Of a stretch of 33,484 nt of DNA, positions 1 through 9,176 are shown in pieces. The DNA lies in contig JAFUUG010000007.1 of assembly GCA_017483905.1 (NCBI GenBank), forward strand, positions 1 to 33,484, read 5' to 3'. The stretch's first letter is position 1. Each line of letters starts with the position of its first letter. A model generated the notes under the pieces. That model saw nothing but the letters and a program-made list of their open reading frames with translations. It was not told where the DNA came from and did not search any database. The position numbers were made by a program, and so were the translations under genes. The DNA is from Bacillota bacterium. GTDB lineage: Bacteria; Bacillota; Clostridia; Lachnospirales; CAG-274.

Positions 1-1
1 C

Positions 2-3000
2 GCACAGCAGCTCTATCAGCGTTCCTCTATTGCCGGACAGCCGTTTGAGGAAGCGAATATCCCCGACAGCTTTTTTGACGCTGTTGTGGGCAACGTCCCC
101 TTCGGCGATTTCAGCGTAGCCGACAAACGCTACGATAAAAACCATTTCCTTATTCACGACTACTTCTTTGCAAAGTCCCTCGATAAGCTCCGTCCGGGCG
201 GCGTTATGGCTCTTGTTACTTCAAAGGGTACAATGGACAAAGAAAACACCGCCGTGCGTAAATATATCGCACAGCGAGCCGAGCTGCTCGGAGCAATCCG
301 CTTACCGAATAACACATTTAAGGGCAACGCAGGCACGGAGGTTGTGTCGGATATTTTGATCCTGCAAAAGCGTGACCGCATTATCGACATCGAGCCTGAT
401 TGGGTGCATTTGAATACCGATGAAAACGGTATCCGAATGAACAGCTACTTTGTAGAACACCCCGATATGGTACTCGGTGATATGAAGATGGTGTCGGGAC
501 GGTTTGGCGAGGAAGCAACGTGTGTTCCATACGAAAATGCTGACCTTGCAGCTTTGCTTGATGAAGCTGTTTCCAATATTCACGGTGAGATAAACGAGTA
601 CGAGCAAGACGAGGAACTGGAGGAAGAAGATAATTCTATCCCCGCTGATCCGAACGTCAGAAACTTTTCTTACACCCTGCTTGACGATGTAATCTATTTC
701 CGTGAGAACAGCCGAATGTCGCCTGTTGATATGTCAGCGACAGCAGAAAACCGAATCAAGGGCTTGATTGAGATCCGCAATTCCGTCAGGCACTTGCTGG
801 AGTTGCAGACTGAGGACTATCCCGACAGCGATATAAAAGCCGAAATGCAGCGTTTGAATACGCTGTACGATGAATATACGAAGAAGTACGGACTTATCAG
901 TAGCCGTGCTAATAATATGGCGTTTTCAAGGGACAGCTCCTATTCGCTTTTATCCTCTCTTGAGGTGTTGGACGAGGACGGAAACCTTGAGCGCAAGGCT
1001 GACATTTTCTTCAAACGTACCGTCAAGGCACATAAGCCTGTTACTTCTGTTGATACCGCAACCGAAGCGCTCGCCGTTTCTATGGGTGAAAAGGCAGAGG
1101 TCGATATGGACTATATGTGTGAGCTGACAGGTAAGAGCGAACAGGAGATTTACGACGAATTACAAGGCGTAATTTTCCTCAATCCTTTGTATGAAAACAA
1201 CCGTTATTCAGAGCAGAAATATCTGACGGCTGATGAGTACCTGTCGGGCAATGTCAGGGAGAAACTTGAAACCGCACAGAAATCGGCGGCGGTAAACCCT
1301 GATACCTATTCCATCAATGTGCAGGCTCTTGAACGGGTACAGCCGGAGCCTTTGACAGCTTCTGAAATCTCGGTCAGGCTCGGCGCTACTTGGATACCGC
1401 CTGAGATTATCCAACAGTTTGTGTTTGAATTTCTCGGTACACCACGCTATGCCCAGTGGAAAATGCAGTTACACTATTCACCCTATACGAGTGAATGGAG
1501 CATTGAAAACAAGAGCTATGATAACACCAATATCAAAGCGTATCGCACCTACGGTACTGACCGAATAAACGCTTACAGAATCATTGAGGAAACCCTTAAT
1601 CTGAAAGATGTTCGTATCTTCGATTATGTCGAGGACGAGTTTGGCAAACGCAAGCCGGTACTTAATAAAAAGGAAACGACAATCGCTTTGCAGAAGCAGG
1701 AGCTTATCAAAGAGGGCTTCCGAGAATGGATTTGGAAAGATCCGCAGCGACGTGAACGGCTTTGCAAAATCTACAATGAAAAGTTTAACAGCACCCGTCC
1801 CCGTGAGTACGACGGCAGCCATATCACGTTTAGCGGTATGAATCCCGAAATTGAACTCAGGGAACATCAGAAGAACGCTGTCGCCCACATTTTATACGGC
1901 GGTAACACGCTCCTTGCACACGCAGTTGGGGCAGGAAAGACGTTTGAGATGACGGCGGCTGCTATGGAATCTAAAAGGCTTGGATTATGCTCCAAGTCTT
2001 TATTTGTTGTGCCGAATCACCTTACCGAACAATGGGCTGCGGAGTTTTTACAGCTCTATCCGGCGGCGAATATTTTGGTGGCGACAAAGAAAGATTTTGA
2101 AACCGCAAACCGTAAGCGCTTCTGCGGCAGAATCGCCACAGGCGACTATGACGCAATCATTATCGGTCACTCTCAGTTTGAGAAGATTCCGATGAGCATA
2201 GAGCGTCAACGTGCTTTGCTTGAACAGCAGATTGATGAAATCACTGATGGTATTGCCGAGCTGAAAGAAAACCGAGGAGATAACTTCTCAATAAAGCAGC
2301 TTGAAAAAACCCGAAAATCTATCAAGGTAAAACTGCAAAAGCTGAACGACCAAACCCGAAAAGATGATGTAGTCACCTTTGAGGAACTCGGCGTAGACAG
2401 GCTCTTTATTGACGAAAGCCACTACTACAAAAACCTTTACCTCTACACAAAAATGAGGAACGTCGGCGGTATCGCTCAGACCGAAGCGCAGAAAAGCTCC
2501 GACCTCTTTATGAAATGCCGCTATCTTGATGAAATCACAGGCGGCAGAGGAACGGTATTTGCAACAGGTACTCCTATCTCAAATTCAATGGTTGAGTTAT
2601 ATACCATTCAGAGATATTTGCAGTATGAAACCCTTGTCGAGAACGGCTTGCAGCACTTCGACGCTTGGGCTTCCACGTTCGGCGAAACCGTAACCGCCTA
2701 TGAGCTGAAACCCGAAGGAACAGGATACAGAACGAAAACTCGTTTTGCTAAATTCTACAATCTTCCCGAACTAATGGCGATGTTCAAACAGGTTGCGGAT
2801 ATAAAGACGGCGGATACATTAAATCTGCCGACGCCAACGCCGCACTATCACAATGTCGCCGTGAAACCGTCCGAAATGCAAAAGACGATGGTTGCAGACC
2901 TCGCCGAGCGAGCTGAAAAAGTCAGAGGTGGTAATGTTGATCCGAGCGTAGACAATATGCTGAAAATCACCAATGACGGACGCAAGCTCGCCCTCGATCA

Positions 3001-4330
3001 GCGTATGATTAACCCTATGCTCCCTGATAACGAGGGTAGTAAAATCAATGCCTGCGTAGATAATATTTTTACGATTTGGCAGGATAACACCGATAAGAAA
3101 TCAGCGCAGCTTGTGTTCTGCGACCTCTCAACTCCGAAGCCGGACGCTGAGTTTTCCGTTTATACGGATATACGACAAAAGCTGATTGAGCGAGGTGTGC
3201 CGGAGAGCGAAATCCGCTTTATTCACGAAGCAAAAACCGAGGTACAGAAGCAGGAGCTTTTCAAAAAAGTCCGTAAGGGCGAGGTCAGAGTTTTACTTGG
3301 CTCTACACAGAAAATGGGTGCAGGTACAAACGTACAGAATAAGCTCATAGCCTTGCACGACATAGATTGTCCGTGGCGACCAAGCGACCTTGAGCAGCGT
3401 TCGGGACGTATCATCAGACAGGGCAACGAAAACCCTGATGTTGAGATATACAGATATGTAACAGAGGAAACCTTTGACGCATATTTGTATCAGCTCGTCG
3501 AGGGTAAACAGAAGTTTGCGGCTCAGATTATGACCAGCAAATCACCTGTGCGTACCGCCGAGGATATTGACGACACGGCTCTTTCCTATGCCGAGATTAA
3601 GATGTTGGCGACAGGCAATCCGTACATTAAAGAGAAGATGGATTTGGATATTCAGGTGAACAAACTGAAAATGCTTAAATCCTATTACCTCTCTCAGAAG
3701 TACGACCTTGAAGATAAAATCATCAAGTTTTATCCGCAGGAAATCGCTTTGCAAACAGCACGAATCAAAGGCTTAAAAGCTGATTTGGAAATCCAAAAAA
3801 CGCACCCGAAGGAAATTGACGGCAAGTTTGTCGGTATGACAATTCAGGGTACTGAATACAAGGATAAAGCCGAAGCGGGCAAAGCTATCATCGAGTTTTG
3901 CAAAACGAAAACAAACGCCGATACAGAGATTCTCGGTGAATATCGTGGTTTCAAGATGGAAATTGAGTTTAATCAGTATGAGCGAGCTTATGTAGTAACT
4001 CTTAGGGAAAACTCCTCTTACCACGTTACACTCGGCACAGATATTCACGGTAATATCACACGTTTGGATAACGCTATCGACGGTATTGAAAGCCGCCTGA
4101 ATAAAGCGGAAGAACAACTCGCAAACACACAAGCCCAGCTTGAAACCGCAAAGGTCGAGGTGGAAAAACCATTCGCCCAAGAGGACGAATTACAACAAAA
4201 AATGGCTCGGTTGACCGAGCTGAACGCCTTGCTCGATATGAATCAGGGCGACGTTCCCGTTGTCGGCGGCGAGCCTGACGAAAAGGATTCACAGCAGACA
4301 CGGGACAGAAACAACAGAGAAGAACGATAA
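2..4330 (+). CDS. DNA methylase / SNF2-type helicase giant protein (5' partial)
   Basis: The reading frame is open from base 2 with no start codon, so the N-terminus lies outside the window; 1442 residues are visible. The left part carries the end of an N6-adenine methylase-like domain (GNVPFGDF near base 89 in place of the usual NPPY/F). The middle and right hold a superfamily II helicase: Walker A GAGKT near base 1928, a DESH box near 2411, ATGTPISNS near 2565, and motif VI SGRIIRQG near 3400. A coiled-coil-like tail follows (about 4085-4215). Proteins of this kind, often over 2000 residues, are typical of clostridial ICEs, where they are thought to remodel or protect element DNA; the substrate is unknown. 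A ribosome binding site for the next gene starts at its stop codon, so they are probably cotranscribed. The helicase call is firm. Methylase activity is uncertain because only the motif end is visible. Confidence 0.9.
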   Translation, partial: AQQLYQRSSIAGQPFEEANIPDSFFDAVVGNVPFGDFSVADKRYDKNHFLIHDYFFAKSLDKLRPGGVMALVTSKGTMDKENTAVRKYIAQRAELLGAIRLPNNTFKGNAGTEVVSDILILQKRDRIIDIEPDWVHLNTDENGIRMNSYFVEHPDMVLGDMKMVSGRFGEEATCVPYENADLAALLDEAVSNIHGEINEYEQDEELEEEDNSIPADPNVRNFSYTLLDDVIYFRENSRMSPVDMSATAENRIKGLIEIRNSVRHLLELQTEDYPDSDIKAEMQRLNTLYDEYTKKYGLISSRANNMAFSRDSSYSLLSSLEVLDEDGNLERKADIFFKRTVKAHKPVTSVDTATEALAVSMGEKAEVDMDYMCELTGKSEQEIYDELQGVIFLNPLYENNRYSEQKYLTADEYLSGNVREKLETAQKSAAVNPDTYSINVQALERVQPEPLTASEISVRLGATWIPPEIIQQFVFEFLGTPRYAQWKMQLHYSPYTSEWSIENKSYDNTNIKAYRTYGTDRINAYRIIEETLNLKDVRIFDYVEDEFGKRKPVLNKKETTIALQKQELIKEGFREWIWKDPQRRERLCKIYNEKFNSTRPREYDGSHITFSGMNPEIELREHQKNAVAHILYGGNTLLAHAVGAGKTFEMTAAAMESKRLGLCSKSLFVVPNHLTEQWAAEFLQLYPAANILVATKKDFETANRKRFCGRIATGDYDAIIIGHSQFEKIPMSIERQRALLEQQIDEITDGIAELKENRGDNFSIKQLEKTRKSIKVKLQKLNDQTRKDDVVTFEELGVDRLFIDESHYYKNLYLYTKMRNVGGIAQTEAQKSSDLFMKCRYLDEITGGRGTVFATGTPISNSMVELYTIQRYLQYETLVENGLQHFDAWASTFGETVTAYELKPEGTGYRTKTRFAKFYNLPELMAMFKQVADIKTADTLNLPTPTPHYHNVAVKPSEMQKTMVADLAERAEKVRGGNVDPSVDNMLKITNDGRKLALDQRMINPMLPDNEGSKINACVDNIFTIWQDNTDKKSAQLVFCDLSTPKPDAEFSVYTDIRQKLIERGVPESEIRFIHEAKTEVQKQELFKKVRKGEVRVLLGSTQKMGAGTNVQNKLIALHDIDCPWRPSDLEQRSGRIIRQGNENPDVEIYRYVTEETFDAYLYQLVEGKQKFAAQIMTSKSPVRTAEDIDDTALSYAEIKMLATGNPYIKEKMDLDIQVNKLKMLKSYYLSQKYDLEDKIIKFYPQEIALQTARIKGLKADLEIQKTHPKEIDGKFVGMTIQGTEYKDKAEAGKAIIEFCKTKTNADTEILGEYRGFKMEIEFNQYERAYVVTLRENSSYHVTLGTDIHGNITRLDNAIDGIESRLNKAEEQLANTQAQLETAKVEVEKPFAQEDELQQKMARLTELNALLDMNQGDVPVVGGEPDEKDSQQTRDRNNREER

Positions 4331-4345
4331 GGAGGAATTACTGTT

Positions 4346-4681
4346 ATGACAGACAAAAATTACAATGAACTTCTTTTTAAGAAGGTCACACAGGAACACA
4401 AGGAATTGGTAGAGGAGCTTGAAAAGCTCCCTGCCAACGAAGCGCTGAGCCGTGCTTATGAGAAGGTTATCAAGGAAGATTTGGTGTGCAGTATCGGCGA
4501 CAGCAACCTTACTCAGAACGAAGCAAGAGCTTTGCTTCGCCTGAGCCATCCGCTTGACGCTCTTTACAGCGAGTGGCTGCATAACGATTACAGCTACAAC
4601 GATATACTGCGGGATACCATCAAAGACCGTGCGACTTCGGCGGTGCGTGAGATGAAAAATCAGACGCTCGACGCAAGATAA
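4346..4681 (+). CDS. DUF3848 family protein
   Basis: A 111-residue acidic, helical, cytoplasmic protein with the pattern I associate with DUF3848: an N-terminal LLFKKV..EH..L motif, a central EALSRAYE segment and a C-terminal PLDALYSEWL motif. No catalytic motif or membrane segment is visible. A good ribosome binding site (AAGGAGG, from 4330) lies 9 bases before the ATG. Its stop codon shares one base with the start of the Toprim gene (TAATG), which indicates translational coupling. The family is found in Firmicutes ICEs beside the SNF2/methylase gene. Its function is unknown; a helper role in DNA processing is only a guess from position. Confidence 0.8.
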   Translation: MTDKNYNELLFKKVTQEHKELVEELEKLPANEALSRAYEKVIKEDLVCSIGDSNLTQNEARALLRLSHPLDALYSEWLHNDYSYNDILRDTIKDRATSAVREMKNQTLDAR

Positions 4682-5649
4682 TGGCTATGCCGTATATAGA
4701 CGCTCAGGCTGTTGCCAAAGCGAGAGAAATGGACTTGCTCACTTATTTGCAGAACTACGAGCCGCAGGAGTTGGTCAAGTTTTCCGCAGACACCTACTGC
4801 ACCCGCAGCCACGACAGCTTGAAGATTTCCAACGGTAAATGGTATTGGTGGTCAAGGGGATATGGAGGTTACTCAGCCCTTGACTACCTCGTGAAAGTAC
4901 GAGGTTTAGGCTTCACGAGAGCCGTAGAAACTATCATCGGAAAGTGTGCGGTTGAGCCGCCCGTCTATGTAGAACAGAAGAAAAACAAAAAGCCGAAGCC
5001 TTTACTTCTGCCGGATAAAAGTGCTTCCAACAGAGTGATTTACAGGTATCTAAGCGGCAGAGGAATAGACCGAGAGCTGATAGATTTATGCGTAGCCGAG
5101 GGGAGGATTTTCGAGAGCCTTCCGTACCATAATGTTGTTTTTGTGGGCTTTGATAAGGAAAACAAACCGAGGTACGCTTCCTACCGAGCGACGGGCAGTA
5201 TGCGGATTTTGGGCGACTGTTCGGGTAGTGATAAGCATTATTCATTCAGATTGGCGAACAGCGAGAGCAACACAGTCCACATTTTTGAATGTCCCATTGA
5301 CCTTTTATCTTACGCTACATTACTGAAAATGAGGGGCTATGATTACCGCCGTTTCAATCTGTTATCCCTTGCGGGAATCTACTCACCCAACAAAGAAAAG
5401 GAACTTGTGAAAGTCCCTGTTGCTCTTGTGAATTATCTGCAAGAACACCCGCACACACAGAAAATCGCTATCCATTTTGACAGCGACAGCAAAGGCAGAG
5501 AAGCCGCCGTTGCACTCAAAAATAGGCTTCAAAAAGAGTATCAGGTCGCCCTGTTACCGCCGCCGCAAGGCAAGGATTTCAACGACTTTTTATGTTTACA
5601 ACTGAATATCCAAAAACATAAATACAAGGAAAGGAACGATGACCGATAG
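4681..5649 (+). CDS. Toprim-domain primase-like protein (DUF3991 type)
   Basis: A 322-residue protein. Residues about 40-90 resemble a primase-like N-terminal module (CTRSHDSLKISNGKWYW, then GGYSALDYL). Residues about 115-145 match the DUF3991 linker (IYRYLSGRGIDRELID). Residues about 195-300 form a Toprim fold, with an acidic first motif (FECPIDLLSY) and the metal-binding DSDSKGREAA motif. Related ICE and plasmid proteins are thought to be primases or nucleases acting on incoming single-stranded DNA. The CHC2 zinc finger of classical DnaG is not evident. The start overlaps the previous stop by one base, and the gene ends directly against the next ATG, so it sits in a tight operon. The Toprim call is strong; primase activity is inferred. 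Confidence 0.85.
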   Translation: MAMPYIDAQAVAKAREMDLLTYLQNYEPQELVKFSADTYCTRSHDSLKISNGKWYWWSRGYGGYSALDYLVKVRGLGFTRAVETIIGKCAVEPPVYVEQKKNKKPKPLLLPDKSASNRVIYRYLSGRGIDRELIDLCVAEGRIFESLPYHNVVFVGFDKENKPRYASYRATGSMRILGDCSGSDKHYSFRLANSESNTVHIFECPIDLLSYATLLKMRGYDYRRFNLLSLAGIYSPNKEKELVKVPVALVNYLQEHPHTQKIAIHFDSDSKGREAAVALKNRLQKEYQVALLPPPQGKDFNDFLCLQLNIQKHKYKERNDDR

Positions 5650-6393
5650 ATGAAGATTAACATTTATCAAATCAACCACGAGCGTGACGATAAACGATTG
5701 ATGTTCTTCGGATTGGACGAAGTACAAAAGCTCACGGGCAGTAAGATGGTCAAGGCTGAGATTTACGACAAGATTTTCAGCGGTGATGTTGACTGCCATT
5801 CGCTTGAAGATGTTTACAGAAAATTCAACGAGGAACACCCCGCAGGATATAAAGGCAGATCGCTTTCGGTGTCCGATGTTGTCGAGATTGTCGAGAGCGA
5901 TAACACAGAAAAAGGTTTCTACTACTGCGACAATTTCGGCTTCAAGACGATTAGTTTTGCGCCTGAGAAAGCACAGGATACCGTCAGCAAAAATCAGATT
6001 ACCGTTCTCTATTTGCAGGTCGGTAAGTTACCGCAAACGGTTTCTATTGACAACTCCCTTGAAGCAATGCAGCAGCTTGTCGGTGGGTATATTGAGGAAT
6101 ATATGCCCTTTGATGATGAGGTCGCTTTAATCTGCAACGAGGAAGGCAAAATGAACGGCAGCTCCTTGAATAGAGCCGTCTATGACGAGCATAGCAAGGA
6201 AATGATTGAGATTATCGCCGGAGATTTCTTTATTGCGTATGCTCCTGTTGGATCGGAAAACTTTAAGAGCCTTCCGAAAGATTTGGAGAAGAAATACGCC
6301 GAGAAATTCAAATATCCTGAACGGTTTTACAAGCAAAACGGACAGATTAAAGCCTATCCGGTTAAACCGAAAAATCGTGATATGGAACGCTAA
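5650..6393 (+). CDS. YodL / DUF3846 domain protein
   Basis: A 247-residue soluble protein with two recognisable parts. Residues 1-85 match the YodL-like domain (INIYQIN start, MFFGLDEVQKLTG, HPAGYKGRSLSVSDVVE). Residues about 115-200 match DUF3846 (GGYIEEYMPFDDEVALICNE, GSSLNRAV, IAGDFFIA). Both are seen in conjugative elements of Firmicutes next to methylase/helicase genes. No enzyme motif is visible and the function is unknown. The ATG follows the preceding stop codon with no gap; its ribosome binding site (AAGGAAAGGAA) lies inside the end of the Toprim gene. This is the last gene before the non-coding gap that leads into the mobilisation genes. Confidence 0.78.
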   Translation: MKINIYQINHERDDKRLMFFGLDEVQKLTGSKMVKAEIYDKIFSGDVDCHSLEDVYRKFNEEHPAGYKGRSLSVSDVVEIVESDNTEKGFYYCDNFGFKTISFAPEKAQDTVSKNQITVLYLQVGKLPQTVSIDNSLEAMQQLVGGYIEEYMPFDDEVALICNEEGKMNGSSLNRAVYDEHSKEMIEIIAGDFFIAYAPVGSENFKSLPKDLEKKYAEKFKYPERFYKQNGQIKAYPVKPKNRDMER

Positions 6394-6407
6394 ACCTTGA
6401 AGAAATC

Positions 6408-6515
6408 GGCAGCCCTGTGTGAGATGTATAATCTTAGCAAGCATACTGTTTGTATCCACGAAGCGGATAAAACAGTGCAGAGCTTGTTAGGGGCTGCCCC
6501 CTAATACCCCGTAAA
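6408..6515 (+). other. Candidate origin of transfer (oriT), nested inverted repeats
   Basis: The gap between the YodL gene and DUF3789/mobC holds several nested inverted repeats. The core pairs ACTGTTTGTATCC (6445-6457) with GGATAAAACAGT (6465-6476), one bulged base, 7-base loop. It is flanked by CAAGC (6438-6442) and GCTTG (6482-6486). An outer pair is GGCAGCCC (6408-6415) and GGGCTGCC (6491-6498), which competes with a hairpin TTAGGGG / CCCCTAA (6487-6504). The segment ends in CTAATACCCC. Placement just upstream of mobC and the relaxase gene is typical of oriT. No nick site can be proven by reading; a transcriptional attenuator is the main alternative. Confidence 0.5.
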
Positions 6516-6530
6516 GAAAGGACTGATATA

Positions 6531-6677
6531 ATGAACGGAATTCTTTTATTCATACTCGGCTGTTTCCTCGGCGGCTTTCTTGGTGTGACTATGATGTGTC
6601 TGCTTCAAATCAACCGCCTGAATCATTACGAGATGAAGGATAAGGAGGATAAGACCGCCGATGAGGAGAAGCTATGA
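6531..6677 (+). CDS. DUF3789 small membrane protein
   Basis: A 48-residue protein with one N-terminal membrane helix (residues about 3-25: ILLFILGCFLGGFLGVTMM) and a short charged cytoplasmic tail rich in Lys, Asp and Glu. The sequence fits DUF3789, a tiny single-pass protein of ICEs in Firmicutes. A Shine-Dalgarno-like AAAGAAAGGA precedes the ATG. The gene overlaps the MobC start by 17 bases in another frame, so the two are probably translationally coupled. The function is unknown; a link between relaxosome and membrane is speculation from position. Confidence 0.72.
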   Translation: MNGILLFILGCFLGGFLGVTMMCLLQINRLNHYEMKDKEDKTADEEKL

Positions 6678-7029
6678 TAAGCATATACGCCTGACCAAAG
6701 AGGAGCGTGATGATTGGCAGCGCAAGGCAGCTATGACTTGCTTGAATGAATCATCACTTATTCGTTTGCTGATGAAAGGTTACGCACCAAAGGAAAAGCC
6801 TGACGAGCGTTTCTTTGAAGCTATGCGAGAGTTGTCGGCTATCGGCAACAATATCAATCAGCTCGCCGCAAAAGCAAACTCACTTGGCTTTGTTGACGCT
6901 CCAATGCTCTACCGTGAAGCGGAGCGTTGGCACAAATTTCAGGCAGATATTGAGAGCGTGTTCTTACGCCCTGACAAATTGGATTTGAAATGGCAGTTAC
7001 AAAGCTATGGGCGGTCAAAACCAACTTAG
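6661..7029 (+). CDS. mobC: Relaxosome accessory protein MobC
   Basis: A 122-residue basic protein with the MobC-family signature: an N-terminal ribbon-helix-helix-like part (HIRLTKEERDDWQRKA, then NESSLIRLLMKG) and the conserved GNNINQLAAKAN motif at about residues 62-73. In known systems such proteins bind beside oriT and help the relaxase gain access to the nick site. The start overlaps DUF3789 by 17 bases, and the end overlaps the relaxase gene by 40 bases. The ATG at 6661 gives the full conserved N-terminus, but no clear ribosome binding site is separable from the upstream coding sequence. The family call is secure. Confidence 0.88.
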   Translation: MRRSYDKHIRLTKEERDDWQRKAAMTCLNESSLIRLLMKGYAPKEKPDERFFEAMRELSAIGNNINQLAAKANSLGFVDAPMLYREAERWHKFQADIESVFLRPDKLDLKWQLQSYGRSKPT

Positions 7030-8366
7030 GGAAGGTTATTGACTACGCCAACAATCCTAATAAAACCCGCAACCCGAAATATACCGAGGAGCAGTATCAG
7101 GCACTTGCCGATGTTCTCACCTATGCAAAGGACGAGGAGAAAACCGAGAAACAATTTTTTGTTGACGGTATCAACTGCAACCCCTCAACTGCTCGTGACC
7201 AATTCATAACGACCAAAGAATATTTTGGTAAGACAGACGGTATTCAAGCCTATCACGGATATATGAGCTTCAAGGAGCAGGACATCACTCCTGAGAAAGC
7301 GCAAGAGGTTGGAATGGAGTTTGCTCGCCGAGCTTGGGGCAAGCGGTTTCAGGTGGTTGTAACTTGCCATATTAATACTCAGCATTTGCATTGTCACTTC
7401 GTTATCAACAGTATTTCTTTTGTTGACGGCAAGCGAATGGTGGATAATGAAAAGAATTGGTTTAAGTTTAGACATATCGCCGACGCTGTTTGTAAAGAGT
7501 ATGGCTTGCATTTCAATCCAAATCCCAAATTTGAGCGACCTACCAATTACTATTTTGAAAAGCTCGAAAAAGCGGGTATGCCGAACAGGTATCAACTGAT
7601 CCGTGACGCTATCAACCACGCTCTTGAACACAGCAAAAGTGTAGCAGAGGTTGGTTATGCTCTGAGAGATATGGGTTACGGCTATGACTTTAACCCACGC
7701 AGGAAGTATTGGACTGTCAAGCCGCCCGGCTATACGAAGTCTATCCGTTTGAACAGAGTTGGCGACGACTATACGAGAGAAGCTATCCTCAGACGGTTAC
7801 AAGAAAACAGAAGCCGTGTCGGTATGCACCGTTACACCAAACTCACAGTAGTCAGCCGTCAGTATCGACTTCCCACACGGGGAGATAAGATACGGAAAAT
7901 CGGCGGCTTATACGGTCTTTATCTTTACTACTGCTATCGGCTTGGCAAGCTGCCGAGCTACCGAAAACTTAACAGCGCTCAGATTCACTACTATTTCAAA
8001 GAGGAGTTGTTGAAACTCGATGAACTGAGCGAACAGACAAGGCTGCTCGGAAAGCATGGCATTCAGACCGACGAGCAGCTTTTACAATATAAGTCCTCTG
8101 TTGAGGGCGAGATTAAATCCCTTACTGCCGACAGAACAGATCTCCGAAAAATGACACGCAGAAAGATTGATGATGTTGAGCTGTCACAGGCAAAGGAAAA
8201 GATTTCGCAAATCACAGAGAAACTACGGACACTCCGTAAGGAAGTGAAACTCTGCAACGGCATTGCCGAGAGGTCGGGACTGATGAAGGAACACCTCGAA
8301 CAAGTGCTTGCAGAAGAAGAAAAAACCAAAGGAAAGGAGAGCCGTGAATATGACCAACGGCGGTGA
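6990..8366 (+). CDS. MOBP-type relaxase (MobA/VirD2 family)
   Basis: A 458-residue relaxase that would nick oriT, stay bound to the 5' end through a tyrosine and pilot the strand into the recipient. The N-terminal 200 residues show the family motifs: Tyr19 in VIDYANNPNKT as the likely nucleophile, and the metal-binding triple histidine H132-L-H134-C-H136 followed by FVINS...DGKR. The C-terminal third is helical and charged and probably contacts DNA or partner proteins. The ATG lies inside the end of mobC (40-base overlap), and the end overlaps the start of the PcfB gene by 17 bases, so mobC, relaxase and PcfB look translationally coupled. No helicase domain is present, so unwinding must come from elsewhere. 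Confidence 0.92.
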   Translation: MAVTKLWAVKTNLGKVIDYANNPNKTRNPKYTEEQYQALADVLTYAKDEEKTEKQFFVDGINCNPSTARDQFITTKEYFGKTDGIQAYHGYMSFKEQDITPEKAQEVGMEFARRAWGKRFQVVVTCHINTQHLHCHFVINSISFVDGKRMVDNEKNWFKFRHIADAVCKEYGLHFNPNPKFERPTNYYFEKLEKAGMPNRYQLIRDAINHALEHSKSVAEVGYALRDMGYGYDFNPRRKYWTVKPPGYTKSIRLNRVGDDYTREAILRRLQENRSRVGMHRYTKLTVVSRQYRLPTRGDKIRKIGGLYGLYLYYCYRLGKLPSYRKLNSAQIHYYFKEELLKLDELSEQTRLLGKHGIQTDEQLLQYKSSVEGEIKSLTADRTDLRKMTRRKIDDVELSQAKEKISQITEKLRTLRKEVKLCNGIAERSGLMKEHLEQVLAEEEKTKGKESREYDQRR

Positions 8367-9171
8367 CGCTGCCGAAATGTTAGTCAGGCTGTACCTTGAA
8401 GGTTTTGAGGAAGTTGTCAAGCTGTCCGGCAAGGGGATTAAGGAATTAGTACCTCTGCTCGCTTCGACGCTGAAACAGGAATCAAAATCTAAGGGCAAAA
8501 CTCGGCTGACACAGATGATTAAATCAGGCAGCCCTTTGAAAGTTTTTACTTTCAAAAACAAAGACTTAAAAAAGTTTACCGAACAGGCTAAGCGCTACGG
8601 TGTTTTATATACTGTCCTCCGTGATAAGAACAGCAAAGATCCAAACGCTACGGTTGATGTAATCGCCCGTGCGGAGGACGCTTCAAAAATTCAGCGTATC
8701 GCAGACAGGTTTGAATTCTCCAAGGTTGACAAGGCTTCCATCGTTAAGAAAGTTGAGAAGTCAAAGGAAAAGGATAAAAAGGAAACTCAGATTGAGGAAC
8801 CCGTTAAATCCAAAGGAGAGATTATCGTCGAGGAAGCTATGGCAGAGCCTTCCGAAAAAAGGGAAAATGCCCACGAAAACCCCATTGCTGCCAAGACCGA
8901 CAAAAGCCCTCAGTCAAGGCAAAACTCAGGCAAACAAGATACGAACACTGATAAGGGTACTTCCAAGTCCGACGGCAAAAAGCCTTCCGTAAAGGAAAAG
9001 CTGGAACGTTATAAGGCTGAACACGCCGCAGGGCAAAAGAAAGAAGCAGAGCGTTATCAGCCTAAACACATTCAGGAGAAGAAGAAAACTCCTTCAAAAA
9101 CCAGACAGACAAAACACAAGCAGCCTAAGAAGAAACAGAAGGCTAAGCATTATAAATCGAAAGAGAGGTAA
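8350..9171 (+). CDS. PcfB / DUF3801 family conjugation protein
   Basis: A 273-residue protein. The first 125 residues match PcfB/DUF3801 (GGDAAEMLVRLYLEGFEEV, LKVFTF, KRYGVLYTVLRDK). PcfB of the enterococcal plasmid pCF10 links the relaxosome to the coupling protein. The remaining 150 residues are low-complexity and very rich in Lys, Glu, Gln and Ser, probably disordered and nucleic-acid binding. I chose the ATG at 8350 because AAAGGAGAG lies 9 bases before it and the family begins there; a TTG 42 bases upstream in frame is inside the relaxase gene and less likely. The position between relaxase and VirD4 genes fits an adaptor role. Confidence 0.84.
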   Translation: MTNGGDAAEMLVRLYLEGFEEVVKLSGKGIKELVPLLASTLKQESKSKGKTRLTQMIKSGSPLKVFTFKNKDLKKFTEQAKRYGVLYTVLRDKNSKDPNATVDVIARAEDASKIQRIADRFEFSKVDKASIVKKVEKSKEKDKKETQIEEPVKSKGEIIVEEAMAEPSEKRENAHENPIAAKTDKSPQSRQNSGKQDTNTDKGTSKSDGKKPSVKEKLERYKAEHAAGQKKEAERYQPKHIQEKKKTPSKTRQTKHKQPKKKQKAKHYKSKER

Positions 9172-9176
9172 TATCT

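Noticed and set aside
89-112. GNVPFGDF as evidence of a broken methylase
   Set aside because: As far as I recall, this variant of NPPF is usual in the large ICE methylase/SNF2 proteins, so it is not clear damage.
6427-6432. TATAAT in the candidate oriT as a promoter
   Set aside because: No -35-like hexamer lies at 16 to 18 bases upstream; the nearest, TTGAAG, is 24 bases away.
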